Made by a program: the position numbers and the translations under genes. A stretch of 64,000 nt of DNA from the NCBI RefSeq assembly GCF_000244915.1, contig NZ_CM001442.1, positions 5,208,001-5,272,000 on the forward strand, in the 5' to 3' direction. The notes beneath the pieces were generated by a model, which worked only from the letters and a program-made list of their open reading frames with translations, searched no databases and had not been told where the DNA came from. The stretch's first letter is position 1. The number at the start of each line of letters is the position of its first letter. Shown piece by piece: positions 53,266 to 61,639 of the stretch. This stretch comes from Bradyrhizobium sp. WSM471. Its GTDB lineage: Bacteria; Pseudomonadota; Alphaproteobacteria; Rhizobiales; Xanthobacteraceae.

Positions 53266-53524
53266 CATGGGTCGTGACGGGCCTCGCGTGGGTTAACGCG
53301 GAGGCTGCCGGTGCATGCAAACAACGGTTCCGCCAGCATTTCCGCGTTAATCGATAAAATTTGAATCAATTGCAGTCATATCGAATTTTATTCAAGTTTG
53401 ACTCAAGTATAGATCGAATTCGCCGCGTGTTTTACTTGCATTCGTCTCGACTTGACTTGGCTGACTTAGCGGCAACTCAAAAGCTCGCTGCGCAATGTGG
53501 TCCCAACAAGAAACGGGGGCCGCA
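53266..53524. other. AT-rich upstream region of the cysteine protease gene
   Basis: From about 53346 to 53440 the base composition drops sharply to AT-rich sequence, in contrast to all neighbours. It includes ttgaatcaattg, an inverted ttgaat/attcaa pair and several TTGACT-like boxes. This looks like a regulated promoter; no -10 was assigned with confidence. Together with the terminator this fills the 331-bp gap. Confidence 0.45.
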
Positions 53525-54151
53525 ATGTTTGATTTCAGGGGACAGGGGAAGGGATTGGCGCTCGCCGCCATGCTCTTCGGAATGAGCGCGACAGCGCAGG
53601 CCGGCGAAGGCCGTCTGCTCTACGCGAGCCTCGGCGACACCACGCGTGCGCCGATCGGCTGGGTCGAGTTCTGTGCGGATAATGCCGCTCAGTGCCAGGG
53701 CGCGCCGACGCAACCGCGCGACATCGTGATGTCGCAGGCTGCATGGCGCGACCTCGTCAAGGTCAATCGCTGGGTCAACGAGACCGTCAAGCCTTTGACC
53801 GACCAGGAGCACTGGGGCGTGATCGAAAAGTGGTCGCTGCCGTCGGACGGTTACGGCGACTGTGAAGACTACGTGCTGTTGAAGCGCAAGATGCTGATCG
53901 ATGCCGGATGGCCGCGCGAGGCCCTCCTCATCACCGTCGTGCGCGACAAGAAGGGCGAAGGACACGCGGTGCTGACGGTGAAGACCGACAAGGGCGAGTT
54001 CGTTCTCGACAATCAGAACGAGAACGTCGTTGCCTGGACGGAGACCGGCTACCGCTTCGTCAAGCGCCAGTCGCAGAGCGATCCCAATGTCTGGGTCTCG
54101 CTCGGCGACACCAAGCCGGCGGTCTCCACCGCCAGCGCAAGGGATCAGTAG
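53525..54151 (+). CDS. Bacterial transglutaminase-like cysteine protease (BTLCP, LapG-like)
   Basis: A 208-aa exported protein. The signal peptide (MFDFRGQGKGLALAAMLFGM... to AQA) precedes a transglutaminase-like fold with the full Cys-His-Asp triad: C113 (GYGDCEDYVLLKR), H147 (GHAVLTV) and D162 (LDNQ). In Pseudomonas LapG, this family clips a surface adhesin from the periplasm and is restrained by the c-di-GMP receptor LapD. No LapD or adhesin is in the window. ATG 53525. A strong terminator lies 68 bp after the stop. Confidence 0.88.
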   Translation: MFDFRGQGKGLALAAMLFGMSATAQAGEGRLLYASLGDTTRAPIGWVEFCADNAAQCQGAPTQPRDIVMSQAAWRDLVKVNRWVNETVKPLTDQEHWGVIEKWSLPSDGYGDCEDYVLLKRKMLIDAGWPREALLITVVRDKKGEGHAVLTVKTDKGEFVLDNQNENVVAWTETGYRFVKRQSQSDPNVWVSLGDTKPAVSTASARDQ

Positions 54152-54218
54152 AGACAAACGAAAGAGATACGCGACCCGGTCACATCCCCACCCCTCCCCG
54201 TCCCAGACCGGTTCGCGC

Positions 54219-54257
54219 GCGGCCAGCCATCCCCCAATGGCTGGCCGCAACTTTTTT
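54219..54257 (+). terminator. Intrinsic terminator of the cysteine protease gene
   Basis: Perfect 12-bp stem gcggccagccat / atggctggccgc with a 6-base loop, followed by aac and six T. Confidence 0.92.
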
Positions 54258-54272
54258 GGGGACGTACTTCGC

Positions 54273-56054
54273 CTAGTTCTGCGGCGTCTGCCGCGACCAG
54301 GGCACGCGCGCGGCGGTGAAATCGCGCCATGTGCTTTGCAGGGCGGGTTGCACCCCGACCGACGCGCGCGCCTGCCAGCCGGCAATCGCCGCCGCAGCGA
54401 TGGCGCCGTCGGGCTCGGCATCAAGCCGGTCGAGCAATGATGCCGTGACCGCCATGTCGTTGAAGGCGCCAAGCTGCTCCTGCAAGCCGGCAAGCCTGCG
54501 CGCGAATTTTCGCGCGGATTTGCGGTCCGCGAACAGCGGCAGCAGAAACTCGCTGAGATAGCGCAGCCGCTTGGTCGCGAGCCGTACACGGTGCAGACCT
54601 TCGGCGGAAAGCGACTTGAAGCGGCGGCCGCGCTTGAGCAGCTTGGCGTATTGCGCCGACAGGATGCGTGCCGCGAAGTCGGCCGCGGGTTCGGCGAGTT
54701 GGCCGAGATCCTCGGTGGCGACGTCGTTGCGCCAGCCGCGCGCCTCGATCCAGTTGCCGAGGCCGAGCAGGAACATGGCGCAGCGGCGATCTTCGAGGGC
54801 GCCATGCGCCTTGCGATAGGCGTCGGACTGGTGCCCGGCCGCAGCCAGGCCCAGCGCATCGAAGCCCGCGACCGACGGACAGGCTGTAGCGATCGTCGGC
54901 AAGGTCTCGATCTGGAACACGTCCCAGTCGCGCGCGGCGGACAAATCCTGCGCCAGCCTTTTGGCTTCGGTTCGCAGCGTATCGACATTGCTCGACACGC
55001 CCGCCGAACGCATCAGATCCAGCACCGACCGCAGCCGGCGCAGCGAGACGCGCAGCTGATGGATTCCTTCCGGATTGCGGCCGTCCTCGGCCGCCGGCAG
55101 CGATTGAAGCAGATGGAGGAAGCAGGAGCGCAGGATTGTCGCAAACGCCTCGTCCAATGTCACTGACGGATCGAGACGAAATTTTCGCGGACGTCGCGTC
55201 GAGGGCGGCTTGTCGGCGGCAAGATCGAAGCCGCGTGCCGATTTGGAGCGGATGGACGGCTTCACGACGCCGTGCTCTGCAAGCCGCAACGCGATCTCGT
55301 AGATCGTGCTGGCGCTGCCGCTCTTGAGCTCCAACTCGATCTCGCTCACCGGCAGTGAACGATCGCCGGCCGTCAACTCGCCCCGGTCGAAGGCGATCTC
55401 GACCGTGCCTGACGGCAGGTCGATCAGCCGCGCATGGCGATGGACATCGGCGGTGAACATCGGTTCGAGCGGCTGCGCTTCCAGGTCGCCGCGAAGCTTC
55501 TCGGGAATGAAGGGCATTGCCAAAGCGAGATCGGGCGCAAGCGAAGGCACGCTCGCCTCCCACTCACCGCGGCGGAGCGGATCGTCCACCGCATCGGTCT
55601 TCACGGTTTGCACGAAGCGCGTACCGCTCTGACGAACCCGCAGGCTCAAGCCGTTGCGACGCAACGTCCGCTCCGGCGTGTCGTAATAGACGGACTTGAG
55701 ATGTTTGCGCGTGCCCTTGTTGCGCGCGTTCGCCGCGATGACGGGCGCAGCGCTGAGATGCGCCATGCGATCGGCATCGACGAGAAGCTTGAGTTCGATC
55801 TCACCGGCGGCCTGCGCGGCAGCGCTCGACCGGAGCGGTTCCGTTGCCGGTTCCGGGTCTTGCGATGGCGTCTGATCGATCACAGCGCCCTCGACGATCA
55901 CAGGTTCCGCGCCTGATACGGCCGGTTCACGTTGCCTGAGGAAGCCGGCGAGGACTTTCGTTCTCTTGTTGTCCTTCGCAACAGGACTCCCATCCCGCGC
56001 GCCCGGATGCTTACGGACCGGCGTTGCGTCTGACTTCAGCATTTGAGGTAACAT
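54273..56054 (-). CDS. CYTH-CHAD fusion protein (triphosphate tunnel/polyphosphate-binding)
   Basis: A 593-aa protein. After a disordered N-terminus (to about 85) comes a CYTH domain opening with the diagnostic EIELKLLV and including RKHLKSVYYDTPERTLRRNGLSLR, a triphosphate-binding tunnel fold that hydrolyses inorganic triphosphate in relatives. The second half is a CHAD domain with paired helices rich in His and Arg (GIHQLRVSLRRLRSVL, LHRVRLATKRLRYLSEF) that binds polyphosphate. The fusion suggests polyphosphate metabolism. ATG 56054; the protein ends close to the terminator of the convergent gene. Confidence 0.88.
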   Translation of the reverse strand: MLPQMLKSDATPVRKHPGARDGSPVAKDNKRTKVLAGFLRQREPAVSGAEPVIVEGAVIDQTPSQDPEPATEPLRSSAAAQAAGEIELKLLVDADRMAHLSAAPVIAANARNKGTRKHLKSVYYDTPERTLRRNGLSLRVRQSGTRFVQTVKTDAVDDPLRRGEWEASVPSLAPDLALAMPFIPEKLRGDLEAQPLEPMFTADVHRHARLIDLPSGTVEIAFDRGELTAGDRSLPVSEIELELKSGSASTIYEIALRLAEHGVVKPSIRSKSARGFDLAADKPPSTRRPRKFRLDPSVTLDEAFATILRSCFLHLLQSLPAAEDGRNPEGIHQLRVSLRRLRSVLDLMRSAGVSSNVDTLRTEAKRLAQDLSAARDWDVFQIETLPTIATACPSVAGFDALGLAAAGHQSDAYRKAHGALEDRRCAMFLLGLGNWIEARGWRNDVATEDLGQLAEPAADFAARILSAQYAKLLKRGRRFKSLSAEGLHRVRLATKRLRYLSEFLLPLFADRKSARKFARRLAGLQEQLGAFNDMAVTASLLDRLDAEPDGAIAAAAIAGWQARASVGVQPALQSTWRDFTAARVPWSRQTPQN

Positions 56055-56395
56055 GACAGTTCGATGACAGAGCGACAGCGTATAGCCGCTGCAGCCCGCG
56101 AGGAATAGTCACGTTACGTCGCAGTGCCCCACCGTCCACACGAGCTGCGAGCGGCTTGACCACAGGAACTAAATTGCCACCGGCGCAGCAAGCGATCGAC
56201 TTGACTGCGAATCCCGCCCTTCTCGAAACCGAAATGAACGCGTCAGCGAGCTTGACTCATTCCAGCCTTCCCGCAATCGATGAAGGCCATGGCGTCGAGC
56301 GGCTACCCTATCCCTGGCGTCACAATATCACCTCTGTTGACTGATCCGGCGGTTGCTTCATTGGGTAGCGGCACAGGCAATCACAAGGAGCTGCC
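56055..56395. other. Intergenic region between CYTH-CHAD and IclR genes
   Basis: No gene supported in 341 bp. A 62-codon frame from a TTG (56156-56344) has no ribosome site and no family likeness. The IclR gene's Shine-Dalgarno AAGGAG is at the right end. Confidence 0.3.
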
Positions 56396-57208
56396 ATGAC
56401 GTCGTTCCGCCCCGTCATCGCGTTGTCCAGGGGCCTCGAGGTCCTGCGTGTGATCAATCAGGAACGGCAGTCGACCGTCGGCTCGCTGCACAAAGCGACG
56501 GGGCTGAACAAGTCAACGATCGTCCGCATGCTCGAGACGCTGGAGCACGAAGGCTATGTGGTACGCCGTACCGAGCCCGCCAGCTACGCGCCGACGGGAC
56601 GGGCGCTGCTGCTCAGCGCAGGCTATGATGAGCCGACCTGGATTGGCGGCATCGCCGAACCCATCCTCAACAAATTCCGCAAGCAAATCCACTGGCCGTC
56701 GGACATCGCGGTGCTCGATCAGGAGTCCATGGTCATCGCCCACACGACGCGGGTGGATGGATCGCTGCTGTTCAGCCGCCCGCCGGGGTTTCGCTTTCCA
56801 GTCCTCGGCACCTCGATGGGGCGCGCTTATCTCGCCTTCTGCGAGCCCGCCGAGCAGGAGCGCATTGCCGCGCGGCTTGCCCTCGGTCCGGAGCCCTGGA
56901 ACGATCTGGCCCGCAATCCCGACAAGCTCACCAAGGCGCTGCGCACGATCCGCAAAGCCGGGTTCGCGGTGATGGACGACAGCTACAGCCGCAGTATCTT
57001 CGGCGGCGCAGTCTGGGCGCTTGGCGTTCCCGTCGCGCTTCAGAACCGGCTGTTCGGCAGCATGAACGTCATGATGCTCCGCGAAGCGGTCAGTCCGGAG
57101 GAAGGCATCCGCCGCTTCGTACCTCCGATGAAGAAGGTCGCTTCCGCACTTGCCGAGGCGCTCGGCGCCAAGCTTGCTGCGCCGGGTTCTCCTGCAGGTC
57201 GGCGATGA
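56396..57208 (+). CDS. IclR family transcriptional regulator
   Basis: A 270-aa regulator. An N-terminal winged helix (GLEVLRVINQERQSTVGSLHKATGLNKSTIVRMLETLEHEGYVVR, read in pieces) is followed by an IclR effector domain with VLDQESMVIAHTTR, LGTSMGRAYLAF and a late SIFGGAVWALGVPV. IclR proteins respond to carboxylic acids or aromatic metabolites. Here it precedes a Bug-type binding protein gene on the same strand, likely its target or partner. AAGGAG precedes ATG 56396. Confidence 0.9.
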   Translation: MTSFRPVIALSRGLEVLRVINQERQSTVGSLHKATGLNKSTIVRMLETLEHEGYVVRRTEPASYAPTGRALLLSAGYDEPTWIGGIAEPILNKFRKQIHWPSDIAVLDQESMVIAHTTRVDGSLLFSRPPGFRFPVLGTSMGRAYLAFCEPAEQERIAARLALGPEPWNDLARNPDKLTKALRTIRKAGFAVMDDSYSRSIFGGAVWALGVPVALQNRLFGSMNVMMLREAVSPEEGIRRFVPPMKKVASALAEALGAKLAAPGSPAGRR

Positions 57209-57323
57209 TCATTTCACACAGTGAAACGATATTTTGATTTCTTGACCCTCCTCCTCGCCCGTGTGACACCTCGTTGCGGCGGCTGCCGGCTGCCCAATGA
57301 CACAGGGACAAGGGGAGGCCGAA

Positions 57324-58301
57324 GTGCGGACATCCGCGAGAATTTGGGCTGCCGCGATTGCATGCCTGACGTTGGCCGCTTCTGAAACGGCTTGGGCCGA
57401 AGCCTGGCCGACCCGGGCAATCAGGATCGTCGTCTCGACGCCGGCAGGCGGCATCACCGATGCCTTCGCCCGCGCCTATGGCGAGTATATCTCGCAGAAG
57501 CTTGGCCAGCCGGTCATCGTCGAAAACAAAACCGGAGCCAGCGGCGCGCTGGCGGCACAGTCGGTGAAGGATTCCCCGGCCGACGGTTACACGCTGATGT
57601 ACACGATCTCGTCCACCCTGCTCGGTAACCGGCTGCTGCTGAAATCGCTGGCCTATGATCCGGACAAGGATTTCACGATCGTCGCGGTGACGCCTTCGGG
57701 GCATCTGCCGCTGGTGGTCCATTCCGCCACCAATGCAAAGACGATCGAAGAGTTCGTCGCGTACGCACGTGCCAACAAGGTCACGGCCGGCTCGTACGGG
57801 ATCGGCTCGTTCGCGCATATTGCGATCGCCGAGCTCAACCGCCAATTCGGTCTCGACATTTCCATCGTGCATTACCGCGGCGAAGCGCCGATGTGGCAGG
57901 ATCTGGCCGCCGGGGTGATCCAGGCGGCGGTCGGCAGCTATCAGGCTGCGCTGCCGGTGCTCGATACCGGCATCGGCCGCCCGATTGCCGTGCCGACGCC
58001 GGTGCGCATGAAGAAGCTGCCCGAGACCAGGACGTTTACCGAACAAGGGGTCACCGGCAATGTCTTCCAGCTGATCAGCTTTACCGCGCTGGTGGCGCCC
58101 GCTGCGATGCCGGCAGACCGGATCGACATGCTCGCCAAGCTGATGGTCGAAGGCGGCAAGACGGAGCGCGTGCAGAAGCTGCTCGATGCCTTCGGCGTCG
58201 ACCAGCCGGCCATGGATCGCGCATCCTCGATTGCGCTCTACGAAAAGGAAGGGCCGGTCTGGCTCGAGTCGATCAAGACTCTCGGTTTGGAGCCGCAATA
58301 G
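57324..58301 (+). CDS. Bug-type tripartite tricarboxylate transporter solute-binding protein
   Basis: A 325-aa periplasmic binding protein of the Bug/TctC family. The signal peptide (MRTSARIWAAAIACLTLAAS... to WAEA) is followed by RIVVSTPAGGITDAFARAYGEYISQKLGQPVIVEN, NKTGASGALAAQSV and the SYGIGSFAHIAIAEL segment that line the pocket. Bugs bind carboxylates or amides. No TctA/TctB membrane genes are here, the usual state of orphan Bug proteins. GTG 57324 has an ideal GGGGAGG five bases upstream; ATG 57297 is a weaker choice. Confidence 0.9.
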   Translation: MRTSARIWAAAIACLTLAASETAWAEAWPTRAIRIVVSTPAGGITDAFARAYGEYISQKLGQPVIVENKTGASGALAAQSVKDSPADGYTLMYTISSTLLGNRLLLKSLAYDPDKDFTIVAVTPSGHLPLVVHSATNAKTIEEFVAYARANKVTAGSYGIGSFAHIAIAELNRQFGLDISIVHYRGEAPMWQDLAAGVIQAAVGSYQAALPVLDTGIGRPIAVPTPVRMKKLPETRTFTEQGVTGNVFQLISFTALVAPAAMPADRIDMLAKLMVEGGKTERVQKLLDAFGVDQPAMDRASSIALYEKEGPVWLESIKTLGLEPQ

Positions 58302-58343
58302 CCGCCGCCGCGCCCACCCGGGTGCGGACGCGCCTCGTTGAGC

Positions 58344-59051
58344 TCAGACCCCGAGCACGTCCGCGAGCCGTAACTCGTCGGCGGCGGGATCCTTCAGGAA
58401 CAGCTCGGCCTCGATCTCGTTCAGATGCGACAACATCTGCGCGCGCGCGGCCTCCCTGTCGCATTTGCGGATCGCGGCGACGATCCCGGCGTGATGATCG
58501 GTGCCGCAGGCCGGCGTGTCGTGCCGGCGGTAGAGCAGGATGATGAGCGAGGAGCGGGCAATCAGCTCCTTGAGAAAACCGAGATAGATGCTGTGGCCAC
58601 TCATCTCGGCGACGAGTCGATGGAAGTCGCCGGAGAGGCGGACCGAAGCACGCGCGTCGCCACGCAGCTCCGCCTCGCGTTCCTCGGCAAGATGCCGCTG
58701 GAGACGCCCGATCCAGGCCGGCGACACCGCGTCAACGGCGTGATCGACGATCGTCGGCTCGATCAGGCGGCGCGCCTCGAACACTTCGCGGGCGTCCGCA
58801 GGCGTCGGCCGCGCGACGAAGGCGCCGCGGTTCTTCTCGATATTGACGATGCCCTCATGCGCGAGCTGTTGCAGCGCGGTGCGAACCAGCGTCCGGCTTG
58901 CTCCGTAGATCTCGCCGATCTCGTCCTCACCGAGTTTCGTGCCGGGCAGCAGGCGATGCTCGAGGATCGCCGCGGTCACGCCTTCCCGGATGCGGCTGAC
59001 GCGATCGCTCGCATCTGGCGCGTCGGATTTCGGTCGGGACTTGGCGGCCAT
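58344..59051 (-). CDS. GntR family regulator with FCD domain
   Basis: A 235-aa regulator. The winged helix spans about 15-80 (AILEHRLLPGTKLGEDEIGEIYGASRTLVRTALQQLAHEG in part) and the C-terminal FCD domain has helices with conserved DFHRLVAEMSGH and HHAGIVAAIRKCD, where metal or a carboxylate effector binds. It most likely controls the divergent ABC operon. ATG 59051 starts the domain; ATG 59111 in frame is less likely because it overlaps an operator-like repeat. Confidence 0.88.
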   Translation of the reverse strand: MAAKSRPKSDAPDASDRVSRIREGVTAAILEHRLLPGTKLGEDEIGEIYGASRTLVRTALQQLAHEGIVNIEKNRGAFVARPTPADAREVFEARRLIEPTIVDHAVDAVSPAWIGRLQRHLAEEREAELRGDARASVRLSGDFHRLVAEMSGHSIYLGFLKELIARSSLIILLYRRHDTPACGTDHHAGIVAAIRKCDREAARAQMLSHLNEIEAELFLKDPAADELRLADVLGV

Positions 59052-59101
59052 GGGGGTGAGGACTCGATCGTCGAAGATGGCGTCGAATCCTAATCGACCA
59101 G

Positions 59102-59143
59102 CTGTATCCAATCACAGGCGAAACTTTATACAATCCGCGCCTG
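59102..59143. promoter_or_regulatory. Candidate GntR/FCD operator repeats in the divergent promoter
   Basis: Two direct copies, ctgtatccaat (59102-59112) and ctttatacaat (59124-59134), are 22 bp apart, about two helical turns. Each half-matches ATTGTATACAAT-type palindromes bound by FCD-type GntR proteins. An inverted caggcg / cgcctg pair (59115-59120, 59138-59143) surrounds the second. Confidence 0.45.
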
Positions 59144-59316
59144 TTTTGTGTGCACGCAACTGCGAAGGCCACGAGTCGCCCAGACCCGTGGGATTCGGTC
59201 TAACGATCTGACTCCGCTGCACTGTTTTGGAATTCGGCCGGCCGAGAACGATTCAAGCGCGATTGGCATGGACCTTGCGGAGAGAGGCGCAGCATCGCCC
59301 TCGCCCCGGACACGCC

Positions 59317-60303
59317 ATGGCCACTCCCGCCGCCCTCGAACTGGTCGCCGTAAGCAAGCGCTACGACACGACGCTGGCGGTCGACACCGTCAATTTGAAG
59401 ATCCCGGCCGGCACCTATTGTTGCCTGCTCGGCCCCTCCGGCTGCGGCAAAACCTCGACCTTGCGCATGATCGCCGGCCACGAGGCGGTCAGCGAAGGCG
59501 ACATCATCCTGGGCCCGCAGAACGTCACCGATCTCGAACCCGCCAAGCGCGGCACGGCGATGATGTTCCAGTCTTACGCGCTGTTTCCGCACCTCAGCGT
59601 GCTCGACAACGTGGCGTTTGCCCTGAAAATGCGCGGCATCGACCGGGCGACGCGGCACAAGCGCGCCGGCGAATTACTCGAGCTGGTGGCGATGACGCCC
59701 TACGCGGCCCGCCTCCCCGCACAGCTCTCCGGCGGCCAGCAGCAGCGCGTCGCGCTCGCCCGCGCGCTGATCACGGAGCCGCAGATCCTGTTGCTCGACG
59801 AGCCGCTCTCGGCGCTCGATCCGTTCCTGCGGGTGAAGATGCGGGGCGAACTGAAGCGGCTGCAGCGCGAACTCGGCATCAGCTTCGTTCAGGTCACGCA
59901 CGGCCAGGAAGAGGCGATGGCGCTCGCCGACCACATCGTGGTGATGAACCAGGGCAGGATCGAACAGCAGGGAAGTGCCCGCGACATCTTCCATCATCCC
60001 CGCACCGAATTCGTGGCGCGCTTCATCGGCGGTCACAACGTCCTCAGCGACGCAGGCAAACTCATCGCCGTGCGCGCCGATCAGCTCGGCATCGTGCCGA
60101 TCGCCGACGGCGCGGTCGGCGCGCCGGCGCTGCTGACCCAGACCGAGTACCAGGGCTCCTACATCGCCGTCTCGCTCACGCTCGAAGACGGGACCGCCCT
60201 GTTCTCCCACCTTCCCGAGGCTGCCTTCGACGTCCACCAGTTCCGGCCGGGCGATCGCGTGCTGGCTACCTGGGATCCCGCCAAGGCGCAACGTCTGCAA
60301 TAG
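59317..60303 (+). CDS. ABC transporter ATP-binding protein (PotA-like)
   Basis: A 328-aa ATPase of the spermidine/putrescine/iron-type importers. Walker A is GPSGCGKTS, the Q loop MFQSYALFPHL, the ABC signature LSGGQQQRVALARAL, Walker B ILLLDEPLSALD, and the H loop VTHGQEEAM. A C-terminal TOBE domain (about 275-328) is typical of the PotA type. It leads a run with the binding protein (42 bp later) and two permeases. ATG 59317. Confidence 0.93.
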   Translation: MATPAALELVAVSKRYDTTLAVDTVNLKIPAGTYCCLLGPSGCGKTSTLRMIAGHEAVSEGDIILGPQNVTDLEPAKRGTAMMFQSYALFPHLSVLDNVAFALKMRGIDRATRHKRAGELLELVAMTPYAARLPAQLSGGQQQRVALARALITEPQILLLDEPLSALDPFLRVKMRGELKRLQRELGISFVQVTHGQEEAMALADHIVVMNQGRIEQQGSARDIFHHPRTEFVARFIGGHNVLSDAGKLIAVRADQLGIVPIADGAVGAPALLTQTEYQGSYIAVSLTLEDGTALFSHLPEAAFDVHQFRPGDRVLATWDPAKAQRLQ

Positions 60304-60345
60304 CGCCGATCAATCACCGGAATGCGCAACAGAGGAGTGAGTGAT

Positions 60346-61635
60346 ATGACCGAAACGACCAGGAAGAAGGGCCTTAGCCGCCGCACGCTACTGAAGAGCA
60401 CCGCGGGTCTCGCCGGCCTTGCCGCCGGCTCCGGCGCCATCACCGGCTTTCCCTATGTGATGTCGGCCGAGCCGAAGGTGCTGCGCTATCTCGGCACCGC
60501 AGTGAACGAGGGCGACGACATCTCCAAGCAGTGCCTGAAGGACACCGGCATCAAGATCGAATACATCACCGCGACCACCGACGACGTCACCAAGCGCGTG
60601 ATGACCCAGCCGAATTCCTTCGACGTGCTCGACACCGAATACTTCTCGCTGAAGAAGCTGGTGCCGTCGGGCAACATTCTTGCGCTCGATGCCAGGAAGA
60701 TCAAGGAATTCGACAACATCACGCCCGTCTTCACCAAGGGCCAGACGCCCGGTGGCAAGAAGATCGGCAACCAGGGCACCGCGCCCTGGAAGGTGCTCTA
60801 TCTCGAAGGCAAGGATTCAAAGAAATTCGCGACGTCCGCCACCGAATTCGTCACCCTGATCCCGACCGTCTACAACGCCGACACGCTCGGCATCCGTCCC
60901 GACATCATCAAGCGTCCGATCAGCTCGTGGGCCGAGTTGCTCAACCCTGAGTTCAAGGGCAAGGCCTCGATCCTCAACATCCCCTCGATCGGCATCATGG
61001 ATGCCGCGATGGTCGTGGAAGCCACCGGCAAGTACAAATATGCCGACAAGGGCAACATGACCAAGGAAGAGATCGATCTCACCATGAAGGTGATGACCGA
61101 GGCCAAGAAGGCCGGTCAGTTCCGCGCCTTCTGGAAAGACTTCAACGAGAGCGTCAACCTGATGGCCTCGGGCGAGACCGTCATCCAGTCGATGTGGTCG
61201 CCGGCGGTGACGAAGGTCCGCTCGATGGGCATTGCCTGCACCTTCCAGCCGCTCAAGGAAGGCTATCGCTCCTGGGCTTCGGGCTTCTGCGTCTCCAAGG
61301 GCGTCTCGGGTGCGAAGCTCGAATGGGCCTATGAGTTCGTCAACTGGTTCCTGTCCGGCTACGCCGGCGCCTACCTCAACCGCCAGGGCTACTACTCAGC
61401 CGTGCTCTCCACCGCGAAGGCGCATATGGAGCCTTACGAGTGGGCCTACTGGATGGAAGGCAAGGCGGCCGAGAAGGACATCAAGGCGCCCGACGGCTCG
61501 CTGCTGGAAAAGGCCGGCGCCGTGCGCGACGGCGGCTCCTACGAGGACCGCATGGGCGGCGTCGCGTGCTGGAACGCCGTGATGGACGAGAACGACTACA
61601 TGGTCCGCAAGTGGAACGAGTTCATCGCGGCGTAA
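60346..61635 (+). CDS. Tat-exported ABC solute-binding protein (polyamine/opine type)
   Basis: A 429-aa periplasmic binding protein of the PotD/type 2 class. The leader has a twin-arginine motif, SRRTLLKSTAGLAGL, so it is probably folded before export. The mature part shows EYITATTDDVTKRVM, GASVNLMASGETVIQSMW-type and AYLNRQGYYSAV segments. Cysteines are few. It should capture the substrate for the two permeases downstream. AGAGGAG precedes ATG 60346. Confidence 0.92.
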   Translation: MTETTRKKGLSRRTLLKSTAGLAGLAAGSGAITGFPYVMSAEPKVLRYLGTAVNEGDDISKQCLKDTGIKIEYITATTDDVTKRVMTQPNSFDVLDTEYFSLKKLVPSGNILALDARKIKEFDNITPVFTKGQTPGGKKIGNQGTAPWKVLYLEGKDSKKFATSATEFVTLIPTVYNADTLGIRPDIIKRPISSWAELLNPEFKGKASILNIPSIGIMDAAMVVEATGKYKYADKGNMTKEEIDLTMKVMTEAKKAGQFRAFWKDFNESVNLMASGETVIQSMWSPAVTKVRSMGIACTFQPLKEGYRSWASGFCVSKGVSGAKLEWAYEFVNWFLSGYAGAYLNRQGYYSAVLSTAKAHMEPYEWAYWMEGKAAEKDIKAPDGSLLEKAGAVRDGGSYEDRMGGVACWNAVMDENDYMVRKWNEFIAA

Positions 61636-61639
61636 CCTG

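Noticed and set aside
56156..56344. 62-codon frame starting with TTG
   Set aside because: No ribosome site and no recognisable sequence; the TTGACC there may be a promoter box instead.
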